Shown: positions 42,544 to 51,135 of the stretch, piece by piece | Numbering within the stretch: the first letter of the stretch is position 1 | Layout of the letters: every line of letters starts with the position of its first letter | Assembly: GCA_041394885.1 (NCBI GenBank) | Contig: JAWKHI010000002.1 | Span: 186,001 to 250,000 of the forward strand | Length of the DNA: 64,000 nucleotides | From: DSOI01 sp041394885 | GTDB lineage: Bacteria; Acidobacteriota; Terriglobia; Bryobacterales; Bryobacteraceae | Direction of reading: 5' to 3' | Notes under the pieces: model-generated | Told to the model about the DNA's origin: nothing | Databases searched by the model: none | Seen by the model: the letters and a program-made list of their open reading frames with translations, nothing else | Program-made: the position numbers and the translations under genes

Positions 42544-44986
42544 GTTAACAAAAACACCGGATTCGTTCGATAGTTGCAGCTACTGCGACGTCAGCTTGCC
42601 GGTTCCGCTCGACCGTCCCTTCACCTACTCGATTCCCGCCGCTCTGCGGAATCGCGTGAAGTCCGGCGCGCGCGTCGTCGCCCCGTTCGGAGCACGGAAA
42701 ATGACCGGCGTCGTCGTCCGGGTCCATGACGACGCACCCGAGGCGCAAACCAAGCCGATCATCCGCCTGCTCGACGAAGAGCCCATCCTCGACGGCGAGT
42801 TGATGGCGCTCGGACAATGGATCGCCGGCTACTACTGCGCGCCGCTCGGCGAAGTGCTCCGCTCCATGACCCCGCTCGGCGGGGAGACACGCCGCTCCCG
42901 CGTTTACGAACTCACCCCGGCCGGGCGCGACGCCACCCGCCAGTTGCTCCTGGCCTCCGCCGATGAGGACCCGGCCACGCAGTTGCTGCGCCTGCTCGAA
43001 GCGCGCCCGCTTTCTTCCGGCTATCTCCTCAAACGCGTCCCGAAATCGGAACCCGCCATCAAGGCGCTCCTCCGGCGCGGCTTCATCGCCGTCGAGGAGG
43101 CCATCGCCGACCGCGACCCACTCCGCGCTCCCTCGGCCAAACTCCGGGCCGAGTTCGAACGCCGCCCACAGGACGGCGAAAAGCTCACCCGCCAGGAGCG
43201 CGAACTGATCTCGTATCTCGAACTGCATCCCGGCGGGCACAATCTGGCGGCGGTGGAAGGGGTGCTTCCCAAAGCCTCGCCCGCGGCCCGCGCCCTGGCT
43301 CGCCGTGGCATGATCTCGCTGCGTCCGGAGGCGCTCGCTATGCCCGCGGCCGCCTTCCGCCCGCCGCACCGGCTAAACCCGCTGCAGCAAAAGGCCCTCG
43401 ATGCCGTGAAAGCGGCCATCGATGCGGATCGGTTCGAGGCCTTCCTCCTCCACGGCGTCACCGGATCCGGCAAGACTGAAGTTTACCTGCGCCTGATCGA
43501 CGAGACGCTGGCCAGGGGGCGCGGCGCGCTCTTGATGGTGCCCGAAATCGGGTTGACTCCCCAGGTGGCCGGGCAGTTCCACCACCGCTTCGGCGATCGC
43601 GTGGCTATCCTCCACTCCGCGTTCACCGACGCGGAACGCGCCGAACAATGGCGCCGCATCCGCAGCGGCGTAGCCGGCGTCGTGGTCGGCACCCGTTCCG
43701 GTGTCTTCGCCCCGGTCCGGAATCTCGGCCTCATCCTGGTCGACGAAGAGCATGACCAAAGCTACAAGCAGGAAGAGACCCCGCGCTACAACGGCCGCGA
43801 TGTCGCCGTCATGCGCGCCCGGGGCGTCAAGGCCGTGGTGGTGATGGGCTCCGCCACGCCCAGTCTCGAGAGCCGGTTCAATGCCGAGCGCGGCAAGTAC
43901 ACGCTCATTGAAATGGCTGAGCGCATCGAAAAACGGCCAATGCCCGAAGTCGAGATCGTCGACATGCGGCAGGAGTTCCTCGCCACGCGAAAGCAATCCA
44001 CCTTCTCCCGTCCGCTGGTGGAAGCCGTGAATGACCGCCTGGGACGCGGCGAGCAGGCGATGGTGCTGCTCAACCGTCGCGGCTTTTCGAGCTTCGCTGC
44101 CTGCCGCTCCTGCGGCGAGCGCCTCCAATGCCAGAATTGCGCGCTCACGCTCACCTATCACCGCCGCGATCGCCGCATGTTATGCCACTTCTGCGGCTAC
44201 GCCGAAAAGGTTCCGGAAGTGTGCCCCAAGTGCGATAGCGAGCACGTATACTTTCTCGGGATCGGCAGCGAGCGCGTCGAGTCCGAACTGCAAGCCGATT
44301 TTCCCGGCGCCCGCGTCGCGCGCATGGACCGCGACACCGTGAACGGACGGCACGACTATGAGACCATTCTGCAGGGCTTTCGCGATCGCAGCTATGACCT
44401 GTTAGTAGGCACGCAAATGATCGCCAAAGGCCACGACATCCCCAACGTCACGCTGGTCGGGATCGTGAACGCCGACATCGGTTTGGGCATGCCGGATTTT
44501 CGCGCCGCCGAACGCACTTTCCAGTTGCTCACCCAAGCCGCCGGCCGCGCTGGCCGGGGTGAGATTCCGGGAACCGTCATGCTGCAGACCATCAATCCGG
44601 AACACTACGCCATCCGCGCCGCGGCCGAGCAGAACTACGCCCGCTTCTATCAGAAGGAACTGGAGTTCCGCCGCCTGATGCGCTATCCGCCGTTTGCCGC
44701 GCTGGCGAACGTGGTGATCCGTCACACTTCGCAGGAGCAAGCGTCCCGGTTGGCGGCCGAAGTCGGCGTGTGGCTGGATCCGCCTCCGGAGGGGATGCGC
44801 GTGCTCGGTCCGGCCGAGGCGCCGGTTCCGCGGCTCAAGCAGGAGTTCCGATACCAGTTGCTTCTGAAATCGGCCAGCCGGAAACGTCTCAATGAAGTGC
44901 TCCAGGATCTGCGCTCTCGCGCCATCGAAGGCAAGTGGCCGGCCACGGCGATGGTCATTGACGTCGACCCGCTGAGTTTGTTGTAA
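42542..44986 (+). CDS. priA: Primosomal replication restart helicase PriA
   Basis: 814 residues. The N-terminal 3'-end-binding domain (SYCDVSLPVPLDRPFTYSIP, FGARKMTGVVV) and a winged helix precede the helicase core: Walker A TGSGKTE near 308, DEEHDQSYKQEE near 400, and GSATPSLES. The zinc-binding insert near 520-566 has eight Cys arranged CxxC...CxxC...CxxC...CxxC. The core ends with the TQMIAKGHDIPNVTLVG and QAAGRAGRGEIPG motifs. PriA reloads the replisome at stalled forks. ATG 42542 overlaps the opposing start codon in a CATG, so its promoter must lie in the neighbouring gene. The strand-composition switch of the window lies in or next to this gene. Confidence 0.97.
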   Translation: MLTKTPDSFDSCSYCDVSLPVPLDRPFTYSIPAALRNRVKSGARVVAPFGARKMTGVVVRVHDDAPEAQTKPIIRLLDEEPILDGELMALGQWIAGYYCAPLGEVLRSMTPLGGETRRSRVYELTPAGRDATRQLLLASADEDPATQLLRLLEARPLSSGYLLKRVPKSEPAIKALLRRGFIAVEEAIADRDPLRAPSAKLRAEFERRPQDGEKLTRQERELISYLELHPGGHNLAAVEGVLPKASPAARALARRGMISLRPEALAMPAAAFRPPHRLNPLQQKALDAVKAAIDADRFEAFLLHGVTGSGKTEVYLRLIDETLARGRGALLMVPEIGLTPQVAGQFHHRFGDRVAILHSAFTDAERAEQWRRIRSGVAGVVVGTRSGVFAPVRNLGLILVDEEHDQSYKQEETPRYNGRDVAVMRARGVKAVVVMGSATPSLESRFNAERGKYTLIEMAERIEKRPMPEVEIVDMRQEFLATRKQSTFSRPLVEAVNDRLGRGEQAMVLLNRRGFSSFAACRSCGERLQCQNCALTLTYHRRDRRMLCHFCGYAEKVPEVCPKCDSEHVYFLGIGSERVESELQADFPGARVARMDRDTVNGRHDYETILQGFRDRSYDLLVGTQMIAKGHDIPNVTLVGIVNADIGLGMPDFRAAERTFQLLTQAAGRAGRGEIPGTVMLQTINPEHYAIRAAAEQNYARFYQKELEFRRLMRYPPFAALANVVIRHTSQEQASRLAAEVGVWLDPPPEGMRVLGPAEAPVPRLKQEFRYQLLLKSASRKRLNEVLQDLRSRAIEGKWPATAMVIDVDPLSLL

Positions 44987-44996
44987 TCTGGTCGCG

Positions 44997-45791
44997 ATGA
45001 TACCGGTGGCGGCGGTCCAGCGATCGGTGGTGACGCGGAGCCTGCGCCGCGCCATGTCGGCGTACGCCGGTTCGACCCCGTTCGGTTCGGTGGACCAGAT
45101 GCCCGGCATGACCCTCATCAGTTCCGGCATCGACTATCCGGTCTTCAACGCAACCGTGATCTCCGCCTCCGCCGGTGCTGCAGACTTCGGGGACAAGGTG
45201 GCGATGGCGGCGCGGCACTATCAGCGGAAGCAGATCGGCTGGAGTTGCTGGTATTGCGACGAACTAACCGGAGCGAGCCGGGCCGAGATCGCCCGCGTGT
45301 TGAAGCGCGCGTCCCTGCGCCGCGTCGCCGAGCATCAGGCGATGGTGGCCGAGCGGGTGCTGCCGCCGCGGAACCCACTGCCGGACCTGGAAGCCCGTCC
45401 CGTGGTGGACGAGCGTACGCGCGTGGATTTCATCTCCGTTTGCACGCGCGTGTTCGGGCTTCCGGTCCCGGTGGGGCGTCAGGTGTATGGGTCCGAGCGA
45501 TTCTGGCTCGGCGCCTACCGCGGATGGGTCGGCTACCGGCATGGGGATCCGATCTGCATCGCCGCCACCGAATCGGATGCCGATGGCGTGGGGCTCTACA
45601 GTGTGGGGACCCTCGAATCGTTTCGCGGCCGGGGATATGGAGAACAGATAACCCGCGTCGCGATTCGACATGCGGCCGGCAGCGCGGGGTGCGAACGCAC
45701 GATGCTGCAAGCCACCCGTGCCGGGCTTCGGCTTTACGCCCGGATGGGCTTCGAGGTCACCGGCCGGATTTCGGTCTACGCGTCACGATGA
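44997..45791 (+). CDS. GNAT-family N-acetyltransferase
   Basis: 264 residues. The C-terminal 100 residues hold the GNAT acetyl-CoA loop ESFRGRGYGEQI near 212 (the Q/RxxGxG/A motif) followed by ALQATRAGLRLYARMGFEVTG-type strands (MLQATRAGLRLYARMGFE). The N-terminal half (STPFGSVDQMPGMTLISSG, RKQIGWSCWYCDE) is a divergent GNAT-like portion, as seen in double-GNAT proteins with one dead half. Acceptor unknown. It starts 10 bases after priA, and its stop overlaps the TrmH gene (ATGA). Confidence 0.85.
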   Translation: MIPVAAVQRSVVTRSLRRAMSAYAGSTPFGSVDQMPGMTLISSGIDYPVFNATVISASAGAADFGDKVAMAARHYQRKQIGWSCWYCDELTGASRAEIARVLKRASLRRVAEHQAMVAERVLPPRNPLPDLEARPVVDERTRVDFISVCTRVFGLPVPVGRQVYGSERFWLGAYRGWVGYRHGDPICIAATESDADGVGLYSVGTLESFRGRGYGEQITRVAIRHAAGSAGCERTMLQATRAGLRLYARMGFEVTGRISVYASR

Positions 45792-46318
45792 ACCGCCTCG
45801 AATTTCTAGCCTCGGAGGCAAGCGCCTCCTATGATCGATTGCGTGCTCTTCCGGTGCGCGTGATCCTCGACAATGTCCGCAGCATGTACAACGTGGGTGC
45901 GTTCTTCCGGACCACGGACGCGGTGGGCGCCGAAGGCATCGTGCTGTGCGGCATTACGCCGCGTCCTCCCAAGTCCGGAATCGCAAAGACCGCGCTTGGG
46001 GCCGAAGAGCGCGTGCCCTGGGAGTTCGATTGGGACGCCGCTGCCGCCGGCGCCTCGTTCCGCAAGCGCGGTTACGAAATCGCCGCCGTGGAGACCAGCG
46101 CCACTTCGGTGGATCTGTTCGATTGGCAACCCCGATTTCCGGTCTGTCTCGTCTTCGGCCACGAAGTGGATGGGACGCAGCGGGAATTGCTCGATATGGC
46201 GGACGTGCACGTGCGCATCCCGATGCTCGGCATGAAGCATTCGCTCAACGTCGCCACCGCCGGCGGCGTCGTGCTCTACGAGCTACTGCGGAAGTATCGG
46301 GAACTGCACCGGCGATGA
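45788..46318 (+). CDS. TrmH/SpoU-family RNA 2'-O-methyltransferase
   Basis: 176 residues. All three SPOUT motifs are present: motif 1 LDNVRSMYNVGAFFRTTDAV near 28-47, motif 2 FPVCLVFGHEVDG near 118-130, and motif 3 IPMLGMKHSLNVATAGGVVL near 146-165. These proteins form a knotted dimer and methylate the 2'-OH of a tRNA or rRNA nucleotide with SAM; the target base is not readable. It is short for TrmB/RlmB, as it has no N-terminal L30e-like domain, and is closer to TrmH/TrmL size. ATGA overlap with the acetyltransferase. Confidence 0.93.
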   Translation: MNRLEFLASEASASYDRLRALPVRVILDNVRSMYNVGAFFRTTDAVGAEGIVLCGITPRPPKSGIAKTALGAEERVPWEFDWDAAAAGASFRKRGYEIAAVETSATSVDLFDWQPRFPVCLVFGHEVDGTQRELLDMADVHVRIPMLGMKHSLNVATAGGVVLYELLRKYRELHRR

Positions 46319-46322
46319 GCGC

Positions 46323-47573
46323 TCAGACGCGCCGCACCACGAGCGCCGAGTTCTTGCTTCCGAACGCGATGCAGTTGCACACGGCGTGCTCGATGTCGAG
46401 CGTCCGCGCCGTCAACGGAATATAGTCGAGGTCGCACTCCGGGTCAGGGTCATGCAGGTTGAGCGTCGGGTGAGCCACGCCGTCGCGCATGCTCAGCAGC
46501 GTGGCGGCTACTCCGGCCGCCCCGCATGCGCCTTGTGGATGGCCGATGAGGCTCTTGGTGGAGGATCCGGGAATGCCCGGAGCGCGGTCTCCGAAAGCGA
46601 TCTTCATCGCCTTGGTTTCGATCCGGTCGTTTAATTCCGTGGATGTGCCGTGGTAGTTGACGTATTGAATGTCTTCCGGCCCGATGCCGGCTTCGGCGAG
46701 CGCGAGGTGAATGGCCCGCGCGGGTTCCTCGCCGGACTCCTCGAGTCTCACACGATGGAAGGCTTCGCACGTCGAACCCCATCCGGCCAGTTCGCCATAG
46801 ATGCGCGCGCCGCGGGCAATCGCCTTGTCCATGTTTTCGAGCACGAACATCCACGAGCCTTCGGCGATCACGAAACCGTCCCGGTCCCGTGAGAACGGCC
46901 GCGATCCCGCGCAGGGCTTCGCATTCCAGCGAGTCGAGAGAATTCGCATGGCAAGGAACCCGCGGAGAATCAGCGGCGCGATCGGCGCATCGGCGCCGCC
47001 GGCCACCACCGTATCGAGAATGCCGCACTGTATCTGCCGCATCGCGTATCCCATCGCGTCGGTGGATGAAGTGCACCCGGTCGAAACGACGTGGGAAAAT
47101 CCGCGAAGCCCGAAATGCATCGAAATTTCGCTGGCCAGAGTGCCGATGGTGGAACTGGGAATCGAATAGACGCTGCACTGGCGTCCGTGCCCGGCGTACC
47201 AAAGGCGGTACTGCTCTTCCGAGAACGCTTGCGCGCCGCCTCCGGTTCCGAGGATCACGCCGATCTGGCGAAGCTGATCCCGGGTCATCGAGGAGGGGTC
47301 GAGTCCGGCGTCGTCGAGAGCTTCCTTGGTTGCGGCGCGGGCGAGGGGCACGCAACGGGAGACGTGAGGTCTGTCTTTCACGTCCACCCACGCTTCATCA
47401 TCGAATCCCCGGACTTCGCCCGCGATCGTGGCGGCCATGCCGTTGGATTCAAACTGGGTGATTGGGCCAACTCCGCTCACGCCATTCTTGGAAGCTTCCC
47501 AAAAAGCTTCGCGGCCGATCCCGTTGGGGCTCAATGCCCCGATTCCGGTGACGGCGACTCGAAATCTACTCAT
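46323..47573 (-). CDS. Beta-ketoacyl-[ACP] synthase II-like (FabF type)
   Basis: 416 residues. The thiolase fold has catalytic Cys167 in VSTGCTSSTDA, the first catalytic His in NYHGTSTELND near 310, the conserved Lys, and the second His in SLIGHPQGACGAAG near 348. The family condenses malonyl-ACP with acyl-ACP. The usual GHTLGAAGA reads GHPQGACGA, and the gene has no ACP neighbour, so it may be a specialised synthase, not the main FabF. ATG 47573 gives the canonical MSRFRVAVTGIGALSPNG start; longer in-frame sequence upstream is not family-like. Convergent with the TrmH gene. Confidence 0.92.
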   Translation of the reverse strand: MSRFRVAVTGIGALSPNGIGREAFWEASKNGVSGVGPITQFESNGMAATIAGEVRGFDDEAWVDVKDRPHVSRCVPLARAATKEALDDAGLDPSSMTRDQLRQIGVILGTGGGAQAFSEEQYRLWYAGHGRQCSVYSIPSSTIGTLASEISMHFGLRGFSHVVSTGCTSSTDAMGYAMRQIQCGILDTVVAGGADAPIAPLILRGFLAMRILSTRWNAKPCAGSRPFSRDRDGFVIAEGSWMFVLENMDKAIARGARIYGELAGWGSTCEAFHRVRLEESGEEPARAIHLALAEAGIGPEDIQYVNYHGTSTELNDRIETKAMKIAFGDRAPGIPGSSTKSLIGHPQGACGAAGVAATLLSMRDGVAHPTLNLHDPDPECDLDYIPLTARTLDIEHAVCNCIAFGSKNSALVVRRV

Positions 47574-47684
47574 CGTGCCAGTATAGCGTTTCCGGCGGCT
47601 TTTCCAGTCTCCCCCCGTGCCGCGCTCTCTGTGGCGCGAAGCCACGCCGATGGATGGAGAGTATACTAGGAAAGATCTTTTGGC

Positions 47685-48509
47685 ATGAAGGCTCTACTGG
47701 AGACGTTGCAGCCCGGAGAACTCGACTGGGAACTCGCTCAGGCGGTCGATGCGCAGCGTTTACCTGCCCACATCGCGATCATCATGGACGGCAACGGACG
47801 CTGGGCCGGTCAGCGCCGTCTTCCGCGCGCCGCTGGACATATGGCCGGCATCGATGCCGTGCGGGAGACGGTGGAAACTTGCGCGCGGCTTGGCATCGAA
47901 TCCCTCACGCTCTACGCATTTTCGCTGGAAAACTGGAAGCGCCCCAGGCCCGAGGTGGAAACGCTTTGGCGGCTATTGCGGATCTATGTCAACCGTGAGT
48001 TGCCGCGATTGATGGAGCACAAGATCCGGTTGAACGCCATCGGCCGGTGGGAGTCCCTGCCGGACCGCGCCCGTGAAGACCTGTCCGCCGCTATCGCGAA
48101 GACCGAAGCCAACACCGGTCTCCAATTGAATCTCGCACTCAACTACGGCGGACGGGCCGAACTGGTGGATGCCTACAACCGCATCGCCGCCGAGATGCGG
48201 GCTTCCGGCGACACCGGTGCGATCGACGAACAACGAATTTCCAACGCGCTCTACACGGCTGGACAGCCAGATCCGGATCTTCTCATTCGGACTTCCGGTG
48301 AAATGAGAATCAGCAATTTCCTGCTGTGGCAAATCGCCTACGCCGAGTTGTATGTCACCGATGTTTTGTGGCCGGACTTCCGCTGCCGCCATTTGCTCCA
48401 ATCGATCATCGAGTATCAGAAGCGCGACCGGCGGTTCGGCGGGCTGACCCAGGAGAGCAAGGCGGCGGAAGAGCAGTTGGTGGGTGTAGCGGGCGCGCGC
48501 GGGGAATGA
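47685..48509 (+). CDS. uppS: Undecaprenyl diphosphate synthase (isoprenyl transferase)
   Basis: 274 residues. The catalytic Asp35 is in IIMDGNGRWA, followed by the cis-prenyltransferase motifs AGHMAGIDAVRET, TLYAFSLENWKRP, LNLALNYGGRAEL and the C-terminal RTSGEMRISNFLLWQIAYAE near 206-225. It condenses eight isopentenyl units onto farnesyl diphosphate to make C55-PP, the lipid carrier for peptidoglycan and polysaccharide repeat units. TATACT lies 17 bases before the ATG, a plausible -10. The stop overlaps cdsA (ATGA). Confidence 0.97.
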   Translation: MKALLETLQPGELDWELAQAVDAQRLPAHIAIIMDGNGRWAGQRRLPRAAGHMAGIDAVRETVETCARLGIESLTLYAFSLENWKRPRPEVETLWRLLRIYVNRELPRLMEHKIRLNAIGRWESLPDRAREDLSAAIAKTEANTGLQLNLALNYGGRAELVDAYNRIAAEMRASGDTGAIDEQRISNALYTAGQPDPDLLIRTSGEMRISNFLLWQIAYAELYVTDVLWPDFRCRHLLQSIIEYQKRDRRFGGLTQESKAAEEQLVGVAGARGE

Positions 48510-49279
48510 AGCGGGTTCTCACGGCGGCCGTACTGGCTCCGCTTGTCTGCTGGGTCGTTCTCGGCCAGGCAACGGCTCCATTTGCGATCGCGCTGTCCGT
48601 GGTCGCGTTCTTCTGTTTTCTCGAGTATGGCGTGCTGGCTCGCGTCGCCGGCATCGAGGCTCGGGTGATCGGGTTCGTCTCCGGCTTCCTCCTGCTGTGG
48701 ATGCCCGCCTACAATCCGGCTCTTCTGTTGGGCGCGGCCCTGCTCGCTTTCGTGGTCTCCCTGCGCCGGGACTCGACCGCCGAAGTGCTCCCGCACACCT
48801 CCGCGCTCGTGTTCGGGATTGTCTACTGCTTCGGACCCTGGCGCTGTGCGCGGGAACTGCGTATCATCGGGCCCTTTTGGCTGCTCTACGCTCTGGCGCT
48901 CAATTGGATCGGCGACATGGCGGCGTTCTACGTGGGATCGCGTTGGGGGAGGCGAAAGCTGGCTCCGCGCATCTCCCCAGCCAAGAGTTGGGAGGGCACG
49001 GCCGCATCGGCGGCGGCATCGGCGCTGTTCGGCGTGTTCTTTTTGGGCGCCTACGCGCCCGAGCGCGGATGGGCCGAGGTAGTCGTTTTGAGTGTGGTGG
49101 CCAACGTGGCGGGACAGGCGGGCGATTTGTGCGAGTCCGCGTTGAAACGCGGCGTTGGCGTCAAAGATAGTGGCACGCTGTTGCCCGGGCATGGCGGGTG
49201 GCTCGATCGGGTGGACTCCTCTCTGTTCTCGCTTCCCGTGGTTTATCTTTGGCTGAGCTGGCAAAATCTGTTGCCTTGA
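48506..49279 (+). CDS. cdsA: Phosphatidate cytidylyltransferase
   Basis: 257 residues, about 7 helices. It ends with the CDP-diglyceride synthase signature GDLCESALKRGVGVKDSG...LPGHGGWLDRVDS near 210-245. It forms CDP-diacylglycerol from phosphatidate and CTP in the inner membrane, the entry point to phospholipids. The uppS-cdsA order with ATGA overlap is the classical arrangement in many bacteria; the usual follow-on genes dxr and rseP are absent. Confidence 0.96.
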   Translation: MKRVLTAAVLAPLVCWVVLGQATAPFAIALSVVAFFCFLEYGVLARVAGIEARVIGFVSGFLLLWMPAYNPALLLGAALLAFVVSLRRDSTAEVLPHTSALVFGIVYCFGPWRCARELRIIGPFWLLYALALNWIGDMAAFYVGSRWGRRKLAPRISPAKSWEGTAASAAASALFGVFFLGAYAPERGWAEVVVLSVVANVAGQAGDLCESALKRGVGVKDSGTLLPGHGGWLDRVDSSLFSLPVVYLWLSWQNLLP

Positions 49280-49308
49280 CTCGGCTGCACTTCGCACTGT
49301 TGAGGAAC

Positions 49309-49391
49309 GCGCAAAACGGACTCGCTCCGGCTGCGAATGGAGGGGGTTCCTCCGCCGTTTGGAGCCGCGCCGGAGCGGCCTTTGCGCTTTT
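49309..49391 (+). terminator. Probable terminator/structured RNA after cdsA
   Basis: GCGCAAA (49309-49315) pairs with TTTGCGC (49381-49387) followed by TTTT. Inside, CGCTCCGGC pairs with GCCGGAGCG, and GGAGG-CCTCC forms an inner hairpin. The nested stem ends the uppS-cdsA unit. The rest of the 280-base gap to the SPOR gene shows nothing else I can name. Confidence 0.5.
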
Positions 49392-49559
49392 GAGACCGGC
49401 GCCGCGATTCTAAGGTATTTTTCCTAGCTCAACTAAAGTTCCCTCCCACTGCCGACGATGGATGCAAGAGAGACGGGGCCGGGTGTGGCTCCCAAGGACG
49501 GCGCCAGCGGCGGATGCGGTCTTGGCGCGGTGAGTCGAGGACGAAAGGAGAAGTCGGAC

Positions 49560-50249
49560 GTGTTTCCCACACTGACCGGAATGAACGAAACCCGAATGAA
49601 CGATTCGATCATAAACGACGAACTGGGTCCGCAGAAACGGGGGCTATTCGCCATGAGCAGCCGCCAGTTGGCAGCGGTGGCTTTCGGGGGTATCGCGGTG
49701 GTGACGGTGGTGGCGGGGTTCGCCTATATGGCGGGCCGGCTCACGGAACTGGAGGCTCGCGCCGGACGAGTGGGAGGGGCCGGAGCGGCATTGTCATCGC
49801 CAAGCCGTTCGCCGGAACAGTTCATCGTTGTCGATCCGCCAACCCATCTTACGCCTCCGGCGCCGGCGCCCAGCGCCGCCAAGTCCCCCTTGGCCTCAGC
49901 GGCAACGCCATCTGCAGCGCCAGCGGCGGCGTCAACCAGGGTCGACAGCGTTGCCGCCACGGTGGCTGCGGTGAGTCCGGCGTCCAGCGGAGAGCGTATG
50001 AACGCGGCGCCGGCAGCGAGCGCGGAATCGGGTCAGATGTTCTTTCAGGTGGCGGCGGTGGATAAGGGAATGGCGGAAGTGTCGGCGCAATACCTTGTAC
50101 AGAAGGGCTTCTCCGCGCGTGTGACACCGGGGCCAACGTCGTCGGTATTCCGCGTGTTGGTGGGGCCGCTCGCGGGCGAATCTCAGGCGCAAGCGATGAA
50201 GGGATCGCTCGAGGAACTGGGGTTCCGGCCGTTCCTGAAGCGGATGTAG
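49560..50249 (+). CDS. SPOR-domain membrane protein
   Basis: 229 residues. A cytoplasmic head (about 1-37) and one helix (about 38-60, LAAVAFGGIAVVTVVAGFAY) lead to a long Ala/Pro/Ser linker, and a C-terminal SPOR domain (about 155-229: MFFQVAAVDKGMAEVSAQYL, VFRVLVGPLAGESQAQAM). SPOR domains bind septal peptidoglycan lacking stem peptides, so the protein is probably recruited to the division site. GTG 49560 is chosen for AAAGGAG about 9 bases upstream; an ATG at 49458 in the same frame lacks an SD. Confidence 0.88.
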   Translation: MFPTLTGMNETRMNDSIINDELGPQKRGLFAMSSRQLAAVAFGGIAVVTVVAGFAYMAGRLTELEARAGRVGGAGAALSSPSRSPEQFIVVDPPTHLTPPAPAPSAAKSPLASAATPSAAPAAASTRVDSVAATVAAVSPASSGERMNAAPAASAESGQMFFQVAAVDKGMAEVSAQYLVQKGFSARVTPGPTSSVFRVLVGPLAGESQAQAMKGSLEELGFRPFLKRM

Positions 50250-50326
50250 GAGGAGGAGGGTTGCGAGCGGACCTCCGCCGAGGTGGCTTGTTGGGTCCGC
50301 CCGGAAGAACGTCGGCGGGAGGGGCG

Positions 50327-50449
50327 CTAGTCGCCCCAATCGTCAGGGCAGGGCAAGCAGACGGGGAGCGGCAACATCGCTGTCGCCGAATTGACAATGA
50401 CGCCGAGGTTGAGGGCAAGCAGTGCCGCGAGCACGAGTTTTCTGATCAC
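50327..50449 (-). CDS. Small secreted peptide, 40 residues, CxxC tail
   Basis: GTG start 6-7 bases after AGGAG, an excellent SD. Residues 1-24 are a textbook signal peptide (IRKLVLAALLALNLGVIVNS with ATA before cleavage), leaving about 16 residues, MLPLPVCLPCPDDWGD, with two Cys in CxxC and an acidic end. No family recognised. It stands alone on the minus strand. A palindromic site at 50544-50557 lies about 95 bases upstream and recurs beside the XRE/S24 gene, so regulation by that protein is likely. Too short for standard gene finders. Confidence 0.65.
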   Translation of the reverse strand: MIRKLVLAALLALNLGVIVNSATAMLPLPVCLPCPDDWGD

Positions 50450-50543
50450 GAATGTCTCCTGGTCGATGGTGAATTGGTGGCCGAAGCCGTCATCAGCGAA
50501 CATACACGAACGTCGAACATTACGGGCCGTTTGGCGAGACATT

Positions 50544-50557
50544 TTCCGAAATCGGAA
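50544..50557. promoter_or_regulatory. Palindromic operator-like site, copy 1
   Basis: TTCCGA-aa-TCGGAA. Read on the minus strand with one more base it is GTTCCGATTTCGGAA, identical over 15 bases to the site at 52023-52037. It sits between the small-peptide gene and the 50680 gene, so it could control either or both. Confidence 0.65.
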
Positions 50558-50638
50558 CAGAAAATATGAATTCATTCAAACTGTGAAACAGGCGTCAGCC
50601 CTTCTGTGATTCGTATTACAATAGGTGCTTCGAGAGGC

Positions 50639-50678
50639 CGGGAGGCCCGAAGAGCGGGAGGCCCGAAGAGCGGGAGGC
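50639..50678 (+). repeat. 16-base tandem repeat carrying GGGAGG, 2.5 copies
   Basis: CGGGAGGCCCGAAGAG at 50639-50654 and 50655-50670, then CGGGAGGC up to the ATG at 50680. Each copy contains an SD-like GGGAGG; the last lies only 2 bases before the ATG. Confidence 0.75.
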
Positions 50679-50679
50679 G

Positions 50680-51135
50680 ATGACACCGAAGGGAGAGAGG
50701 GAACTCGACCGAGGCGCGGCGGCGGATCTGTGGCGCCACACACTCTCCCAGATTCCGTCCGTGTTCGGGAGATTGGTCTACCTTGCTTCGCTGCGGGATT
50801 CAAACAGCGGCCGGTATGAGCATCACGGCCTGGCGTTGGTGTTCGGCGAGGATGTGGCCGACCGTACCCTGCGGGAGAGCCACCGCCGGGCTTTCTCCGA
50901 ATGGCTGGAATTTGGCCTGGAGTGTCAGAAGGCCGATCTCGACCTCTACTTCTCGGACCTTTCCACCGACAAGCGAACTTTGCTGACCACATGGGTCCGG
51001 CTGACGCCCTATCTGAATTTTATGCCGGCCCGTACCAACGCGGTGGAGCGAAGGCTCTACGTAGCGGACCTGGAAGTGCTGTTGCAGCTACTCAGGAACG
51101 AGTACGGCGTCGAGGACCCTGGACCAGACGCATAG
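50680..51135 (+). CDS. Protein of unknown function, 151 residues
   Basis: No family recognised. Soluble, mostly helical, with aromatic-rich blocks (LWRHTLSQIPSVFGRLVYLA, SEWLEFGLECQKADLDLYFS, WVRLTPYLNFMPARTNAV). No signal peptide. It is convergent with the XRE/S24 gene and overlaps its 3' end by 44 bases. It is preceded by a TACAAT hexamer (50617-50622), the tandem repeat, and the operator-like site, so it probably belongs to the same regulon. The arrangement of repressor, unknown soluble protein and small secreted peptide is not one I can name. Confidence 0.7.
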   Translation: MTPKGERELDRGAAADLWRHTLSQIPSVFGRLVYLASLRDSNSGRYEHHGLALVFGEDVADRTLRESHRRAFSEWLEFGLECQKADLDLYFSDLSTDKRTLLTTWVRLTPYLNFMPARTNAVERRLYVADLEVLLQLLRNEYGVEDPGPDA

